A stretch of DNA of 64,000 bases from Hanleya hanleyi. Taxonomy: Eukaryota > Mollusca > Polyplacophora > Lepidopleurida > Hanleyidae. Positions 1 through 8,112 of the stretch are shown here, one piece after another; positions within the stretch are counted from its first letter, which is position 1; every line of letters begins with the position of its first letter. The notes below the pieces were generated by a model. The model saw nothing but the letters and a program-made list of their open reading frames with translations, was not told the origin of the DNA and ran no database searches. The stretch lies in NCBI GenBank assembly GCA_036873755.1, contig JAVTVY010025326.1, forward strand, positions 1 through 64,000, in the 5' to 3' direction. The translations under genes and the position numbers were made by a program.

Positions 1-365
1 GCCTGGACTATTGCGTCGTTCGTGTTCAACATTCTGCGCATGCGCAGACAGGGAATTGTGGGAAAAGGGTATGGAAATAGACGTTTTGGGGTCTAGGTAG
101 GCCCCTAATGGCCTGATGGGGTCGGGTGAGGTATCAATGTGAAGCATTCGTGAAGGAGCATCCGACTGGGTGGATGAGACGTAAAACTGACGTAATTCTG
201 CGCATGCGCAGTATACCAAGACTATGGAAATAGACATTGTGACGCCGACATGGGTCACGATGGAGTCGTATGAGGTCTTATTTTGAAGCTCTCGTGAAGC
301 AGCATCCGACTGGACTCATGGTTCGTCCGTGTTCAAGAGTCTGCGCATGCGCAGTCTGGTCGTAG
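1..365 (+). repeat. Left array of NRF1-palindrome repeat units (three units)
   Basis: CTGCGCATGCGCAG occurs at 34-47, 198-211 and 341-354, about 143-164 bp apart. Each occurrence is followed by similar text (a tagaca/gcatttt-like stretch, then a partly conserved gaggt block about 70-90 bp later), and the first and third are preceded by a shared gttcgtgttcaa-like stretch. The array is cut by the window start. Related units in reverse orientation lie at 5130-5530 and a lone forward unit at 26150-26290. The palindrome matches the NRF1 consensus exactly. Confidence 0.75.
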
Positions 366-379
366 TGTAGAAAGCAGGC

Positions 380-640
380 ATTTTGGGGATGCGTGGGGGT
401 GTGTTTGACCCACCATTATGGGTCCATGGTTGTGGTTTGGTGGTGTGGGTTCTGCGCACAGACGTCACTTCCGGGTTTCACTAAAACTACCTCCGAACCC
501 GGGTTTTCCCCGGCCCGGCCCGGCCCGGACCGGCCCGACCCGCCCCGGCCGCAGCGCGCGCGCGCGGGGGTTATCCGGCCGCACGCGGGCGCGGCATCAC
601 CGGAAGTGTGCGGGTGAATTTCGAATTATCCTAGGCCACT
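380..640. promoter_or_regulatory. GC-rich CpG-island-like stretch with ETS-type sites
   Basis: The segment holds runs of CCCGG/CCGGC and alternating CG (about 548-562) in an otherwise AT-moderate region. ETS-like cores appear at about 465 (CACTTCCGG) and 598 (ACCGGAAGTG). It sits between the left repeat array and the 3' end of the minus-strand capsid/protease unit. Its role as a promoter or boundary is inferred from base composition and motifs only. Confidence 0.4.
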
Positions 641-772
641 GATTGGCTACTTTCTCCACGGTGTTCAAGCCAGTTTTACCGAATCCCCACATGTCTGTTA
701 TAGCCTTCATGCATTATGCTCATATAGAAAACACACAAGACAGGGTTTTTTTGGTGAGATCTCATTTTGTTT

Positions 773-778
773 TTTATT
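773..778 (-). terminator. Poly(A) signal for the capsid/protease unit
   Basis: The minus strand reads AATAAA here, about 170 bp past the protease stop codon, within a T-rich plus-strand run. Position and sequence fit the 3' end of the minus-strand transcription unit. Confidence 0.6.
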
Positions 779-820
779 CAATAATAACTAACAACAACAA
801 CGTGAGAACAACCACCTGAA

Positions 821-972
821 AACTGAAGCCCAGAACAGGGGGCTTGTACATTGAAATCGATAGAACTTAAGCCCAGAACAGGGGGCTTGAACATTGAAAG
901 AACTTAAGCCCAGAACAGGGGGGCTTGTACATTGAAAGAACTTAAGCCTAGAACGGGGCTTGTACATTGAAA
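821..972. repeat. Tandem repeat (about 46 bp, four units) at the 3' end of the protease gene
   Basis: Four units share AAGCCCAGAACAGGGGGCTT, itself an imperfect stem-loop, followed by gtacattgaaa. The outermost unit (toward higher coordinates) runs into the protease reading frame, so the last residues of the protease are encoded by the repeat. Confidence 0.8.
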
Positions 973-1415
973 TGATGGGCGGCCCAGTCATATACGAGTA
1001 CATCTCGGTCCTCGGCCTTGGGGTACTCGTCAAACATCTGTACGATGGTAGATAAGGTTCTTCCCCGGCATCGATGGTACGGGTAAAACAAGCAATATTG
1101 TCCGCACACGCTACTGGTCAGGCTTTGCAACGTTTGACTGTTCCAACACCACGTCTCTGTGCCTTGATCCATGAAGTCTGTTAAATCGGGATGGAGGGGT
1201 GGCAGACCGTATGGGTCAAAGTATTCGCCCTGCTGTTCTGTCAAGTACACGCCCACCCAATGTTCACCGGGCCGATCCATCGGGTCCGTGTTGAGAACGT
1301 AAGCAGGAGGATACATACGGTCTAATGGGAACACATGTCGGGCGAACACCCCTTGAAAGACCATACGTGTCTCTGGGTCATTCTCCAACACGGTGGTTAT
1401 CTGGTCTGTATCCAT
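948..1415 (-). CDS. Adenain-like cysteine protease (virion maturation protease, peptidase family C5)
   Basis: The 155-residue product shows all the hallmarks of adenovirus-type maturation proteases. There is a His-Trp pair (His52, context GEHWVGVYL), an Asp67 in FDPYG, a Gln97 seven residues before the nucleophile, and Cys104 in VCGQYC. The His, Asp/Glu, Gln and Cys spacing is the one known for adenain, so the active site looks intact. I chose the ATG at 1413-1415, because the open frame upstream has only a TTG. This ATG lies one base after the TAA stop of the capsid-like gene, so the two are probably on one transcript. The C-terminus runs into a 46-bp tandem repeat and may not be original. 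In related viruses the enzyme trims capsid precursors; that role is inferred from the family. Confidence 0.8.
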   Translation of the reverse strand: MDTDQITTVLENDPETRMVFQGVFARHVFPLDRMYPPAYVLNTDPMDRPGEHWVGVYLTEQQGEYFDPYGLPPLHPDLTDFMDQGTETWCWNSQTLQSLTSSVCGQYCLFYPYHRCRGRTLSTIVQMFDEYPKAEDRDVLVYDWAAHHFNVQAPF

Positions 1416-1416
1416 G

Positions 1417-2316
1417 TTAGGTGGAGAGGACGTTGCGCGCCTTGTCCACTTGAATGATGTTGTCAAACTCGGCGTAGCAGATCACATTGACGGTGCTCCG
1501 GAGGGCTCGTGCAAAGTGGATTTCCAACCGTAAATTGCCTTGCTTGGCGAGGGTCAGCTGATGGTCGTTCTCTAAGGTGGGGGTCAGATCGAAACAGAAC
1601 AACGTGTATCCGTTCGCGTAGTCCTCCCGACTGATCATATTCCCTTCGTCCTGGTTGATTTGACCGGTGGCTGTAAACAGGCTCTGATAGGCTCGAATGA
1701 AATTCACGCGCCCAAAGTTCGGTGTTAAGGCCGTGGCTGGCACCTGTTGTCCATCCACATGCAGGGCCACAAAATTGATGCCGAAATGTTTAAAGTCAAA
1801 CGGCCGGTTCTCTGGGTAGGCTCCGCTGAAACTGGTATTTTCCACACAGGCCAGGATCAATCGCTTGGGTAGTTCCCCCAGGAACAGGTTTTCTTTGTTG
1901 GCGCTCATATTTCCAGCAGACACAGAGAACACTTTGGTTTGCACACGTCGGATAGGGTACTGGGCTGGTTTTGTTTCCAAGGCTTTGAGGTGTCCCAATT
2001 CAACGGCTGGATTCGGTTTCACGTTTCGGACATACAGGACTGCGTCTTGGATGACAATCTTATAGTCAGCTGCATGCCCGTCTACGTTAGTGGCCATCAA
2101 GGCGAAGGTCGGAGGCGCCCGTATCAGTCGGATTTTGATGGGGATCTTGTTCAAGAGGTACCGGTCTTGCATGAAGATGTCTGCGTGCAGTCGACCCATG
2201 AGATCCACCGAGACGCCGTTCGCGGTCAAAGCCTTCCGTTTGCTATATCCCGCATTGTCGTTCTCTGCGCCCATGTGCTCGGCTGTGTCCTGATAGAATA
2301 AAGCGGCTGTCAGTGT
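1417..2316 (-). CDS. Major-capsid-like protein, lacking its N-terminal part
   Basis: About 299 residues are open. The sequence resembles a protein family often annotated in invertebrates as F54H12.2-like, which occurs beside adenain-type proteases and packaging ATPases and is best read as a Polinton/adintovirus-type major capsid protein. Recognisable stretches are DLMGRLHADIF near the start and YTLFCFDLTPTLENDH near the end. The family normally has roughly 100 more N-terminal residues. Here homology starts abruptly at the edge of a perfect 36-bp inverted repeat and no ATG precedes it in frame (the first codon available is GTG at 2317-2319). So the gene is 5'-truncated, or joined by splicing to something not seen. 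A second, heavily broken relative lies at 55795-56700. Confidence 0.7.
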   Translation of the reverse strand, partial: TLTAALFYQDTAEHMGAENDNAGYSKRKALTANGVSVDLMGRLHADIFMQDRYLLNKIPIKIRLIRAPPTFALMATNVDGHAADYKIVIQDAVLYVRNVKPNPAVELGHLKALETKPAQYPIRRVQTKVFSVSAGNMSANKENLFLGELPKRLILACVENTSFSGAYPENRPFDFKHFGINFVALHVDGQQVPATALTPNFGRVNFIRAYQSLFTATGQINQDEGNMISREDYANGYTLFCFDLTPTLENDHQLTLAKQGNLRLEIHFARALRSTVNVICYAEFDNIIQVDKARNVLST

Positions 2317-2410
2317 CACATGACCGGAACTGACCTTTGACCCCTGCGCGCTTTAACAATACCGGATAAAAATTGCGCGCAGGGGTCAAAGGTCAGTTCC
2401 GGTCATGTGA
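2316..2410. repeat. Perfect 36-bp inverted repeat with 23-bp spacer
   Basis: The arms are 2316-2351 and 2375-2410 and are exact reverse complements, ending in GCGCGC at the inner side. The spacer is AT-rich. It lies exactly where the capsid-like gene loses its homology and between the two divergent transcription units. It could be a replication or hairpin structure, or the scar of the deletion that removed the capsid N-terminus. Confidence 0.9.
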
Positions 2411-2658
2411 ACGGAAGCGGAAGTGACCTCACAGAGGTCACATGCAAATGTCACTTCCGAGCTCTGAGCTCCACAGGCTTTGAGCTCCAAGAGCTCCGAT
2501 CCAAGAGCTCTGCCACACGGTGGTGGTGGTGGAATGTGGTGGTGGTGGTGTGTGTGTGTGGTGGTAGTGTGTGGTGGTGGTGTTGGTGGTGGTGTCTGTA
2601 CATATAAGAATGAACATGTATCCCTCATCAGTCCTTATGTATTGGTCGACAGATCAAC
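2411..2658 (+). promoter_or_regulatory. Divergent intergenic region with TATA-like box and (GGT)n tract
   Basis: An imperfect palindrome with GGAAGTGAC/GTCACTTCC (2421-2460) is followed by repeated GAGCTC words, a GGTGGT-rich low-complexity tract (2518-2596) and CATATAAGA at 2601-2609. The ATG of the zinc-finger/ATPase gene follows at 2659. The layout suits a core promoter for the plus-strand gene; function is inferred. Confidence 0.5.
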
Positions 2659-3879
2659 ATGTCGTGTACGTGTACGTTCTGTCAGAGAACCTTCTCTCGT
2701 CGCGATAGTATGCTCAGGCACATTCAAGGCAAACACAACCAAGAGACACCGCCGAGTCCCGCTATAGGTCCAACAAGTGCAGTAGAGCATCCCTATACGA
2801 TGACGGTGAGCGGCCCTACGGCATGTGGAAAGACGTCCTGGGTGATGAAGTTCTTAGAGTAAGGTGTGGCAACCCCAGCTCCGACACGTGTTGTTTGGTG
2901 TTATAGCCAATGGCAGCCCGCCTACGAAACTACGCGATTACAGAATGTGAGTTTCGTCCCAGGGATTCCTCACGACATAGACGAACCGTATTACTTTGAC
3001 CCCGAGCAGACCAACGTGGTAGTGCTAGATGATCTGATGACTGCGGCCAAGGACAATTCACACGTTGCCGACTTGTTTACTAAAGGATCCCATCATAGGA
3101 ATCTGTCCGTCATCTATTTGACCCAGAATCTCTTTCCTCAAGGGAAGGCATCCAGAGATATTGCCTTGAACTGCCAATACTTTGTGTTGTTTTCCAATCC
3201 CATTGACAGAGCACAAATCCGTGTGTTTGGTAGTCGAATTTATCCTCAGAACATCCTCCATTTCATGCAGGCGTTTCAAGGGGCAACAAGTCGTCCGTAC
3301 GGCTACCTATTCGTAGATTTAAAAGCCCATACCCTCGAAGATCGCCGGCTGACGACCCACCTGCTACCCGGCGAGGGATCACCGCAACGTCATATATCCC
3401 GACACCATCCACCGAGTCCAAATCTGGTAGGGCAGCAGCAGCAACCCACGCCCATACAGCGGGGCCCCTTCATACCATCAGTCCCGGAATATCACCCAAC
3501 CGTGAAGGACCAACCCGAGGTTGAAGAACATAATGTGAACTCGAGGCTATGGAAGGATTTGTTCAAAGAAAGTATGGACGCCGAGCTGGGCGAGATGTTG
3601 GAGGCCACAGGAAACAAGTTTCAACGCAAAGGGTATTCGAAAGAGGAAGCCGCAATTTTAGCCCATAACAGATTGGCACCCAGACTACGACGGGCTACGA
3701 CGTCAGCGGTATGTCGACCTCGTGACCCATATGAAATTGTTGGATAAGGACCCAGTCCATATGGAAATTAAAAGGACAGCGTCGATGTTGAAAACCTCGG
3801 GCATGAACTGGAAAGCGGCGTATGTCAGAGCAATAGCACAAAAGAAACATTTGTTCGAACGCATCATTAAACGACGTTA
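2659..3879 (+). pseudogene. C2H2 zinc finger + FtsK/A32-type packaging ATPase, broken
   Basis: The first open part (2659-2862) has a C2H2 finger (Cys4, Cys... in CTCTFCQRTF, His21, His26) and a Walker A motif GPTACGKT at residues 52-59. An in-frame TAA at 2860-2862 interrupts the gene. The same frame continues from 2866 with WCYSQW, a Walker B VVVLDDL, and the FTKGSHHRN block known from invertebrate relatives. Near 3690-3710 the homologous reading moves to another frame, which ends at a TAA at 3877-3879. A stop between Walker A and Walker B should abolish ATPase activity. Family members pump DNA into capsids. I do not see splice signals that would remove the stop. The frame-shifted tail resembles the C-terminus of the neighbouring short zinc-finger protein. 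Confidence 0.75.
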
Positions 3880-3883
3880 AAGC

Positions 3884-4058
3884 GTTAAGGAAGTGTGTTA
3901 CGGCGTTGAGACGGGCGTTAAGGCGTAACGACGGGCGTTGACGGGCGTCACTGTATTTCGATGAATTGGAGTCAATTCCATGGAAATCAGAGCTTCTGAG
4001 CTAATTCACCAGGGCGTTGAAGCGTTAAGCTAAGCGTTGATGGGCGTTACTGTCTATA
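3884..4058 (+). promoter_or_regulatory. GCGTTAA-rich promoter region with TATA box, copy 1
   Basis: The words GCGTTA/GGCGT occur many times on both strands, followed by TCTATAAAAG at about 4051-4060, which is a good TATA box 50 bp before the chosen ATG of the short zinc-finger gene. The block is repeated without the TATA box at 4951-5125. Confidence 0.65.
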
Positions 4059-4108
4059 AAAGCAAGCGTATTTCCAAAAACATGCACAGTCGACGTTCAA
4101 CCGTCAAC

Positions 4109-4681
4109 ATGGCTTATACTTGCTCTGAGTGCGAACGCACGTTCACCAGTCATTACGATATGACGCGACACCAGAAAAATATACATGGGATTGAAGACTC
4201 CGAGGAGTCCGTTGAGGCGGATGCTGATACAGAGACTGCTGAGAGTGTATCGACTGATACCGAGACAGAGATTGCTGAGAGTCTATCTAGTGATACGGAG
4301 AGCTTGACCTCAGATAGTCAGCCTACGTCCGTGGAAAGTGAGGCAGAACCTACCTTCTGGGATCGTATTGTGACAGCAGCTATCAATACTTACGCTGCAG
4401 CGATCGAGGACGCCGGAGAGGATAATTTACAACAGGCGTACACCCAAATGCGCCCTCGCATCAGGAAAACAGCCATGGCGATCTATGAACAGTATACCTT
4501 ACTACCGCTTGAAATGAAAGGCGACCCCACGCACAGGTCCATCATGAAGACCAAGCGTCACTTGGAAGAGGCTATGGGGCTACCACCCACCGAGGCCCTG
4601 GAAAATGCGATCAGAATGCGCAAACAACTGTTTCAGGACAAGGTGCCCGAAGAATATCCAGGCCTGCCCGACGACGCTTAG
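4109..4681 (+). CDS. Short C2H2 zinc-finger protein with acidic linker
   Basis: The 190-residue product starts at the ATG in AACATGGC, a good initiation context, downstream of a TATA box at about 4053. Residues 1-27 form a C2H2 finger (CSECERTF...H...H). An acidic Ser/Thr/Glu-rich segment follows (about residues 30-90), then a helical C-terminal domain. That domain shares a pattern (DP-T/V-H, then evenly spaced K/R, ending in KxLF) with the tail of the zinc-finger/ATPase gene just upstream. It therefore looks like the same protein architecture without the ATPase core. An AATAAA follows at 4866. Function is unknown; DNA binding by the finger is a reasonable guess. Confidence 0.7.
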   Translation: MAYTCSECERTFTSHYDMTRHQKNIHGIEDSEESVEADADTETAESVSTDTETEIAESLSSDTESLTSDSQPTSVESEAEPTFWDRIVTAAINTYAAAIEDAGEDNLQQAYTQMRPRIRKTAMAIYEQYTLLPLEMKGDPTHRSIMKTKRHLEEAMGLPPTEALENAIRMRKQLFQDKVPEEYPGLPDDA

Positions 4682-4865
4682 GTCACACCGAGCAAAGATG
4701 GAACTTTTTGAAATGGCGACTTCTGATTGGACAAGAATACATCTAGCGGACAGGAACGAATATGACAGATGCAAATGGTGGCCTCTGATTGGGCAAGAGT
4801 CTTTTTGAGTTGTAAACATACCCAACGCGGCTCCCCCAGCGTGGGTATGATGTAACATTGGGGAA

Positions 4866-4871
4866 AATAAA
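4866..4871 (+). terminator. Poly(A) signal after the short zinc-finger gene
   Basis: AATAAA lies 185 bp past the stop codon and is followed by GTTGTTGTT/GT-T-rich text typical of downstream elements. Confidence 0.6.
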
Positions 4872-4950
4872 CTATATGAAAAAAAACTTCTTGTTGTTGT
4901 TGTTCTCTCAAGTGTCATCCTTGTTGTTGTTATTGTTCTCTCTCCGGTCT

Positions 4951-5125
4951 ATATCATGGCGTCAAGGCATTATGTTAGAGCGTTAAGGCGTAACTACGAG
5001 CGTTGACGGGCGTCACTGCATTTCGAAGAATTAGTGACAATTCCATGGAATATCTAGAAAAATCAGAACTTCTGAGCTATTTCACCAGGGCGTTGAAGCG
5101 TTAAGCTTGGCGTTGGCGGTCGTTG
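4951..5125 (+). repeat. Second copy of the GCGTTAA-rich block (copy of 3884-4050)
   Basis: The order of words is the same as in 3884-4050: GCGTTAAGGCGTAAC, CGTTGACGGGCGTCACTG, AATTCCATGGAA, CTTCTGAGCTA, TTCACCAGGGCGTTGAAGC. At the position of the TATA box the copy has TTGCTACAAG. The two copies bracket the short zinc-finger gene, suggesting a tandem duplication whose second gene is gone. Confidence 0.8.
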
Positions 5126-5129
5126 CTAC

Positions 5130-5530
5130 AAGATGACACCTCACACGACGCATTCGGACCAAGGATGGTCCATCTCTACACAAAATACCTTCCTTCACTG
5201 CCCCAAAATGTCCACTTTCGCTACTACTCGTACTGATGACGTCACCGATGACGTCACAGATGAAGTGGACAGTCCTCAAATCGGGGTCTACACCCCGAGA
5301 GCTACAAAAGAACACCCCGCACGACGCATTCGGACCAAGGATGGTCCATCTCGACACCAAAAACCTTCCTGCACTGCCCCAAAATGACCACTTTACTTAC
5401 TACAACCAACTGCGCATGCGCAGATTGACGCGACTTGCATTTAAAAACACGCCATTCTGACTCTACCCCACACAAGCTTCACTTTGACACCTTCCACGAC
5501 CCATTCGGACCCATAGCGGTCCATCTCTAG
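5130..5530 (-). repeat. Right array of the flanking repeat, reverse orientation
   Basis: Three units start near 5145, 5318 and 5489 with CGAC(g/c)CATTCGGACC. The NRF1 palindrome CTGCGCATGCGCAG is at 5410-5423. In the first unit its place is taken by two CRE sites TGACGTCA (5237-5244, 5249-5256). Read on the minus strand, these units align with 26150-26290 and more loosely with 1-365, so the element is flanked by inverted arrays. Confidence 0.7.
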
Positions 5531-6035
5531 TAAAGTCCGTGTTCCGCTTTTTATATTTTCGGGAAAAATCCTGATTTTACATGCACCCACCCATGCACCC
5601 AGGCCCCGATAAGCCCGGGGACCGATATGACCCCTTTTGGATAGGGTTGATAGGTGTTTCCCCTAGTTTAGGGATAAAGTCCGTGTTCCGCTTTTTATAT
5701 TTTCGGGACAAATCCTAATTTTACATACACCCACTCCCCCACTCTCTCAGCAGGCCCCGATAAGCCAGGGACCGATATTAGCCCTTTGAGATAGGGTTGA
5801 TAGGAGTTTTTCCCTATTTTAGCGGTAAAGTCCGTGTTCCGCTTTTTATATTTTCGGGACAAATCCTAATTTTACATACACCCACTCCCCCACTCTCTCA
5901 GCAGGCCCCGATAAGACAGGGACCGATATTAGCCCTTTGAGATAGGGTTGATAGGAGTTTTCCCCTATTTTAGCGGTAAAGTCCGTGTTCCGCTTTTTAT
6001 ATTTTCGGGACAAATCCTCATTTTACATACACCTA
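5531..6035 (+). repeat. Tandem array of a 144-151 bp unit
   Basis: Units begin at 5531, 5675, 5826 and 5977 with TAAAGTCCGTGTTCCGC, the last one partial. Units 2 and 3 are nearly identical and unit 1 is more diverged. Each contains GGCCCCGATAAG and GATAGGGTTGATAGG. No coding potential is seen. Confidence 0.9.
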
Positions 6036-6141
6036 CCCATGACTTGCAAAATCCTGCCGTAGGGACCCCAAGTCCCCGACTCAAATGAATGGACGGCATA
6101 CAAGTCCGTACATGCACTCCTAATCACGTGACCGCCGCATG

Positions 6142-6171
6142 TGAATAGAATATAGAATGCGCTTTATTTGG
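6142..6171 (+). repeat. Left stub of a 420-bp direct repeat, copy 1 (split by the LINE)
   Basis: GAATATAGAATGCGCTTTAT at 6147-6166 reappears at about 11067. The LINE interrupts this copy, and its remainder continues at 10176-10562. Confidence 0.8.
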
Positions 6172-6517
6172 TTTTTTTTTTTTTTTTTTAAACTTATTTA
6201 TTGTACAAATTATAGTACATGGGATTGGGGTCAAGTTATAATCAACTTATTCACCCCTCTCCCTACAAATATGGATACATAGCATGTGTTTACAACAACA
6301 AAAATAATGACGTTTTGGCTGAACCTGTGTGAATATATACATGTCACAAATGAAATAAGTTTTAGATTTGCATTTTTAGCAACTTACAGGGGAGAAACAA
6401 ACTATAACAGATTATTGAGTATATGGTGGAACTTGACTGTAGCGTGCTAGGATTCTAACAGAACTAGGTACTAGTACATACTAATCCTTCAGCTGAGGCA
6501 ACTACGTCGTAATCGTG

Positions 6518-7051
6518 CTACAAATTGAATCTTGAGGTGTTCTTAATAAATGTTAAAACTGACTTGCACATATTATTATTCATTTCATTTGTGAATGACT
6601 CGTTTCCCGACAATATATCTTGGAGGTTATAGTTTGGAGGCAAGTCGTTTTGTAATTCATCCCTTAGATTGTTATATAAGGGACAAATAAAGAAATAGTG
6701 ATAAGCATCCTCTCTTGATTCTCCACATCTACAGTTAGATGTAATAGACAAATTCCTTCTCATTAAATCTGCGTTTAATTGGCTGCATTGATGTCTTAGT
6801 TGGGTTAGTACAATGTTAAGTTTCCTTGAACCTATCAAACTGTATTTAGATATACGAGCTTTCTTAGCTAATGAGTGGTGGAAGGCAGAAGTGGATGGTT
6901 TGTTTCTTGTATCGTAACTAAGTTTGTTCCATTCCTGAATAGCTGACGGGATAAATGAATTTTTGGATATATTTAAACGTGTGCGGGGTGTCGCATAATT
7001 TGCGTCATTCCTCAAGTTGTACGGAGTGGTTTGTCCTACTTGGGGTGTCAT
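6518..7051 (-). pseudogene. LINE ORF2, C-terminal part
   Basis: This part holds the C-terminal region of the LINE polyprotein, with a CxC-x7-H-x4-C-like cluster (NCRCGESREDAYHYFFIC) typical of CR1-type elements. It is separated from the reverse transcriptase frame by an indel in the TATATATA run at about 7055. A family member would read through this point. Confidence 0.8.
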
Positions 7052-8112
7052 TAAATTATATATATAGTCGGACTTTCTCCATTGTGAATTTGGTACATTA
7101 CTTTCAATTTTGCAATTTTTCGTCTATTTGCCAAGGTTTCCCAGCCAGTTTCTAACAATAGGGACTCTCTACTGGCATAAACAGGGAGACCGGAAACAAT
7201 TCGGGCTGCAGCAAATTGAAGTTTTTCTAGTCGATCTGTTTCTTCTAATGTGCATCCATCCCAGATCACAGAACCGTATTCTAACATGGGTCTGACAAAT
7301 GATAGATATATTTGAGATAATGCCTGTCTGCCAAGCTGGTATTTCAGTTTTCTCATCATTCCAATGCGTTGAGAGGCGGTACTGATAATGTGATTGATGT
7401 GGCTACTCCATTTGCAGTTGTCTTGTAGGATCAGGCCTAGGTGACGATGGTTGGTGGAAGCCTGAAGGAGACAATGGTCAAAATAGATTTTAGGATATGT
7501 TGGGGAAGTCTTATTTGAGAACAGAATTAAAATGGTTTTTAGGGCATTAAAGTTCAGAAGCCATTGTTTTGACCATTCCAATAAGGACTGTAGATCCCGG
7601 TTAACTACACTTTCAATATCACAAATGTGAATTGACGTGAACTGCAAACAAGAGTCATCTGCAAAAAGTCTGGTAAGACTTATAAGTTTGTCCGCTATGT
7701 CGTTAATGTATATCAGAAATAACAAAGGGCCTAATACAGAACCCTGTGGAACTCCTGCATTTACTTTTTGTGTATTGGAGTTTGAATTTCCCACAACAAC
7801 TTTTGATGATCGATCCTCAAGATAGCTTTTCATCCAATTCAATAATGCACCTGCAATTCCATATTGTTTCAACTTGAACAGTAACCCCTTGTGCCATACA
7901 GTGTCGAAGGCTTTAGATATATCACAAAAAACCATGCATGAGTTTGTGCCTTCATCTAGGGCTTTACAAATACTATCATAGATTTCAATAAGCTGGTAAA
8001 CAGTTGAATGTCCAGGGAGAAAACCGGACTGGTACTTATAAAATAGGTTGTGTGAGTTGAAATGATTATAGATGTGTTTGAATATAATTCTTTCATTATC
8101 TTTGAAACACAA
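7051..8112 (-). pseudogene. LINE ORF2, reverse transcriptase part
   Basis: Residues about 60-70 carry the first catalytic Asp block (FCDISKAFDTV). NAGVPQGSVLGPLL follows at about 118-131, and FADD at 150-153 supplies the two catalytic aspartates. A thumb-like region follows. The N-terminal part of the domain lies in another frame and is found at the end of the endonuclease segment, so a frameshift lies near 8105. Confidence 0.85.

Larger units (their letters stand above)
1..5530. mobile_element. Compact virus-like (Polinton/adintovirus-related) element with inverted flanking arrays
   Basis: Four closely packed genes lie between two arrays of a related repeat in opposite orientation. The left array (1-365) reads forward and the right array (5130-5530) reads reversed, both with the palindrome CTGCGCATGCGCAG. 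Capsid-like and protease genes are on the minus strand; a zinc-finger/ATPase gene and a short zinc-finger gene are on the plus strand, diverging from a central promoter region at 2316-2658. Capsid, adenain-type protease and FtsK/A32-type ATPase together are the morphogenesis set of Polintons and adintoviruses. No polymerase B, integrase or helicase is visible, so this is either a reduced element or a fragment that continues left of the window. The capsid and ATPase genes are damaged, so I regard it as an endogenous, probably defective copy. Confidence 0.75.

Noticed and set aside
2316..2410. Rho-independent terminator
   Set aside because: The stem-loop is perfect, but the setting is eukaryotic and no T-run follows.
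2518..2600. Gly/Val/Trp-rich open frames in the GGT tract
   Set aside because: Low-complexity translation of a simple repeat in an intergenic region.
5531..6035. CRISPR-like array
   Set aside because: Units are 144-151 bp and directly adjacent without unique spacers; it is a tandem repeat in a eukaryotic genome.
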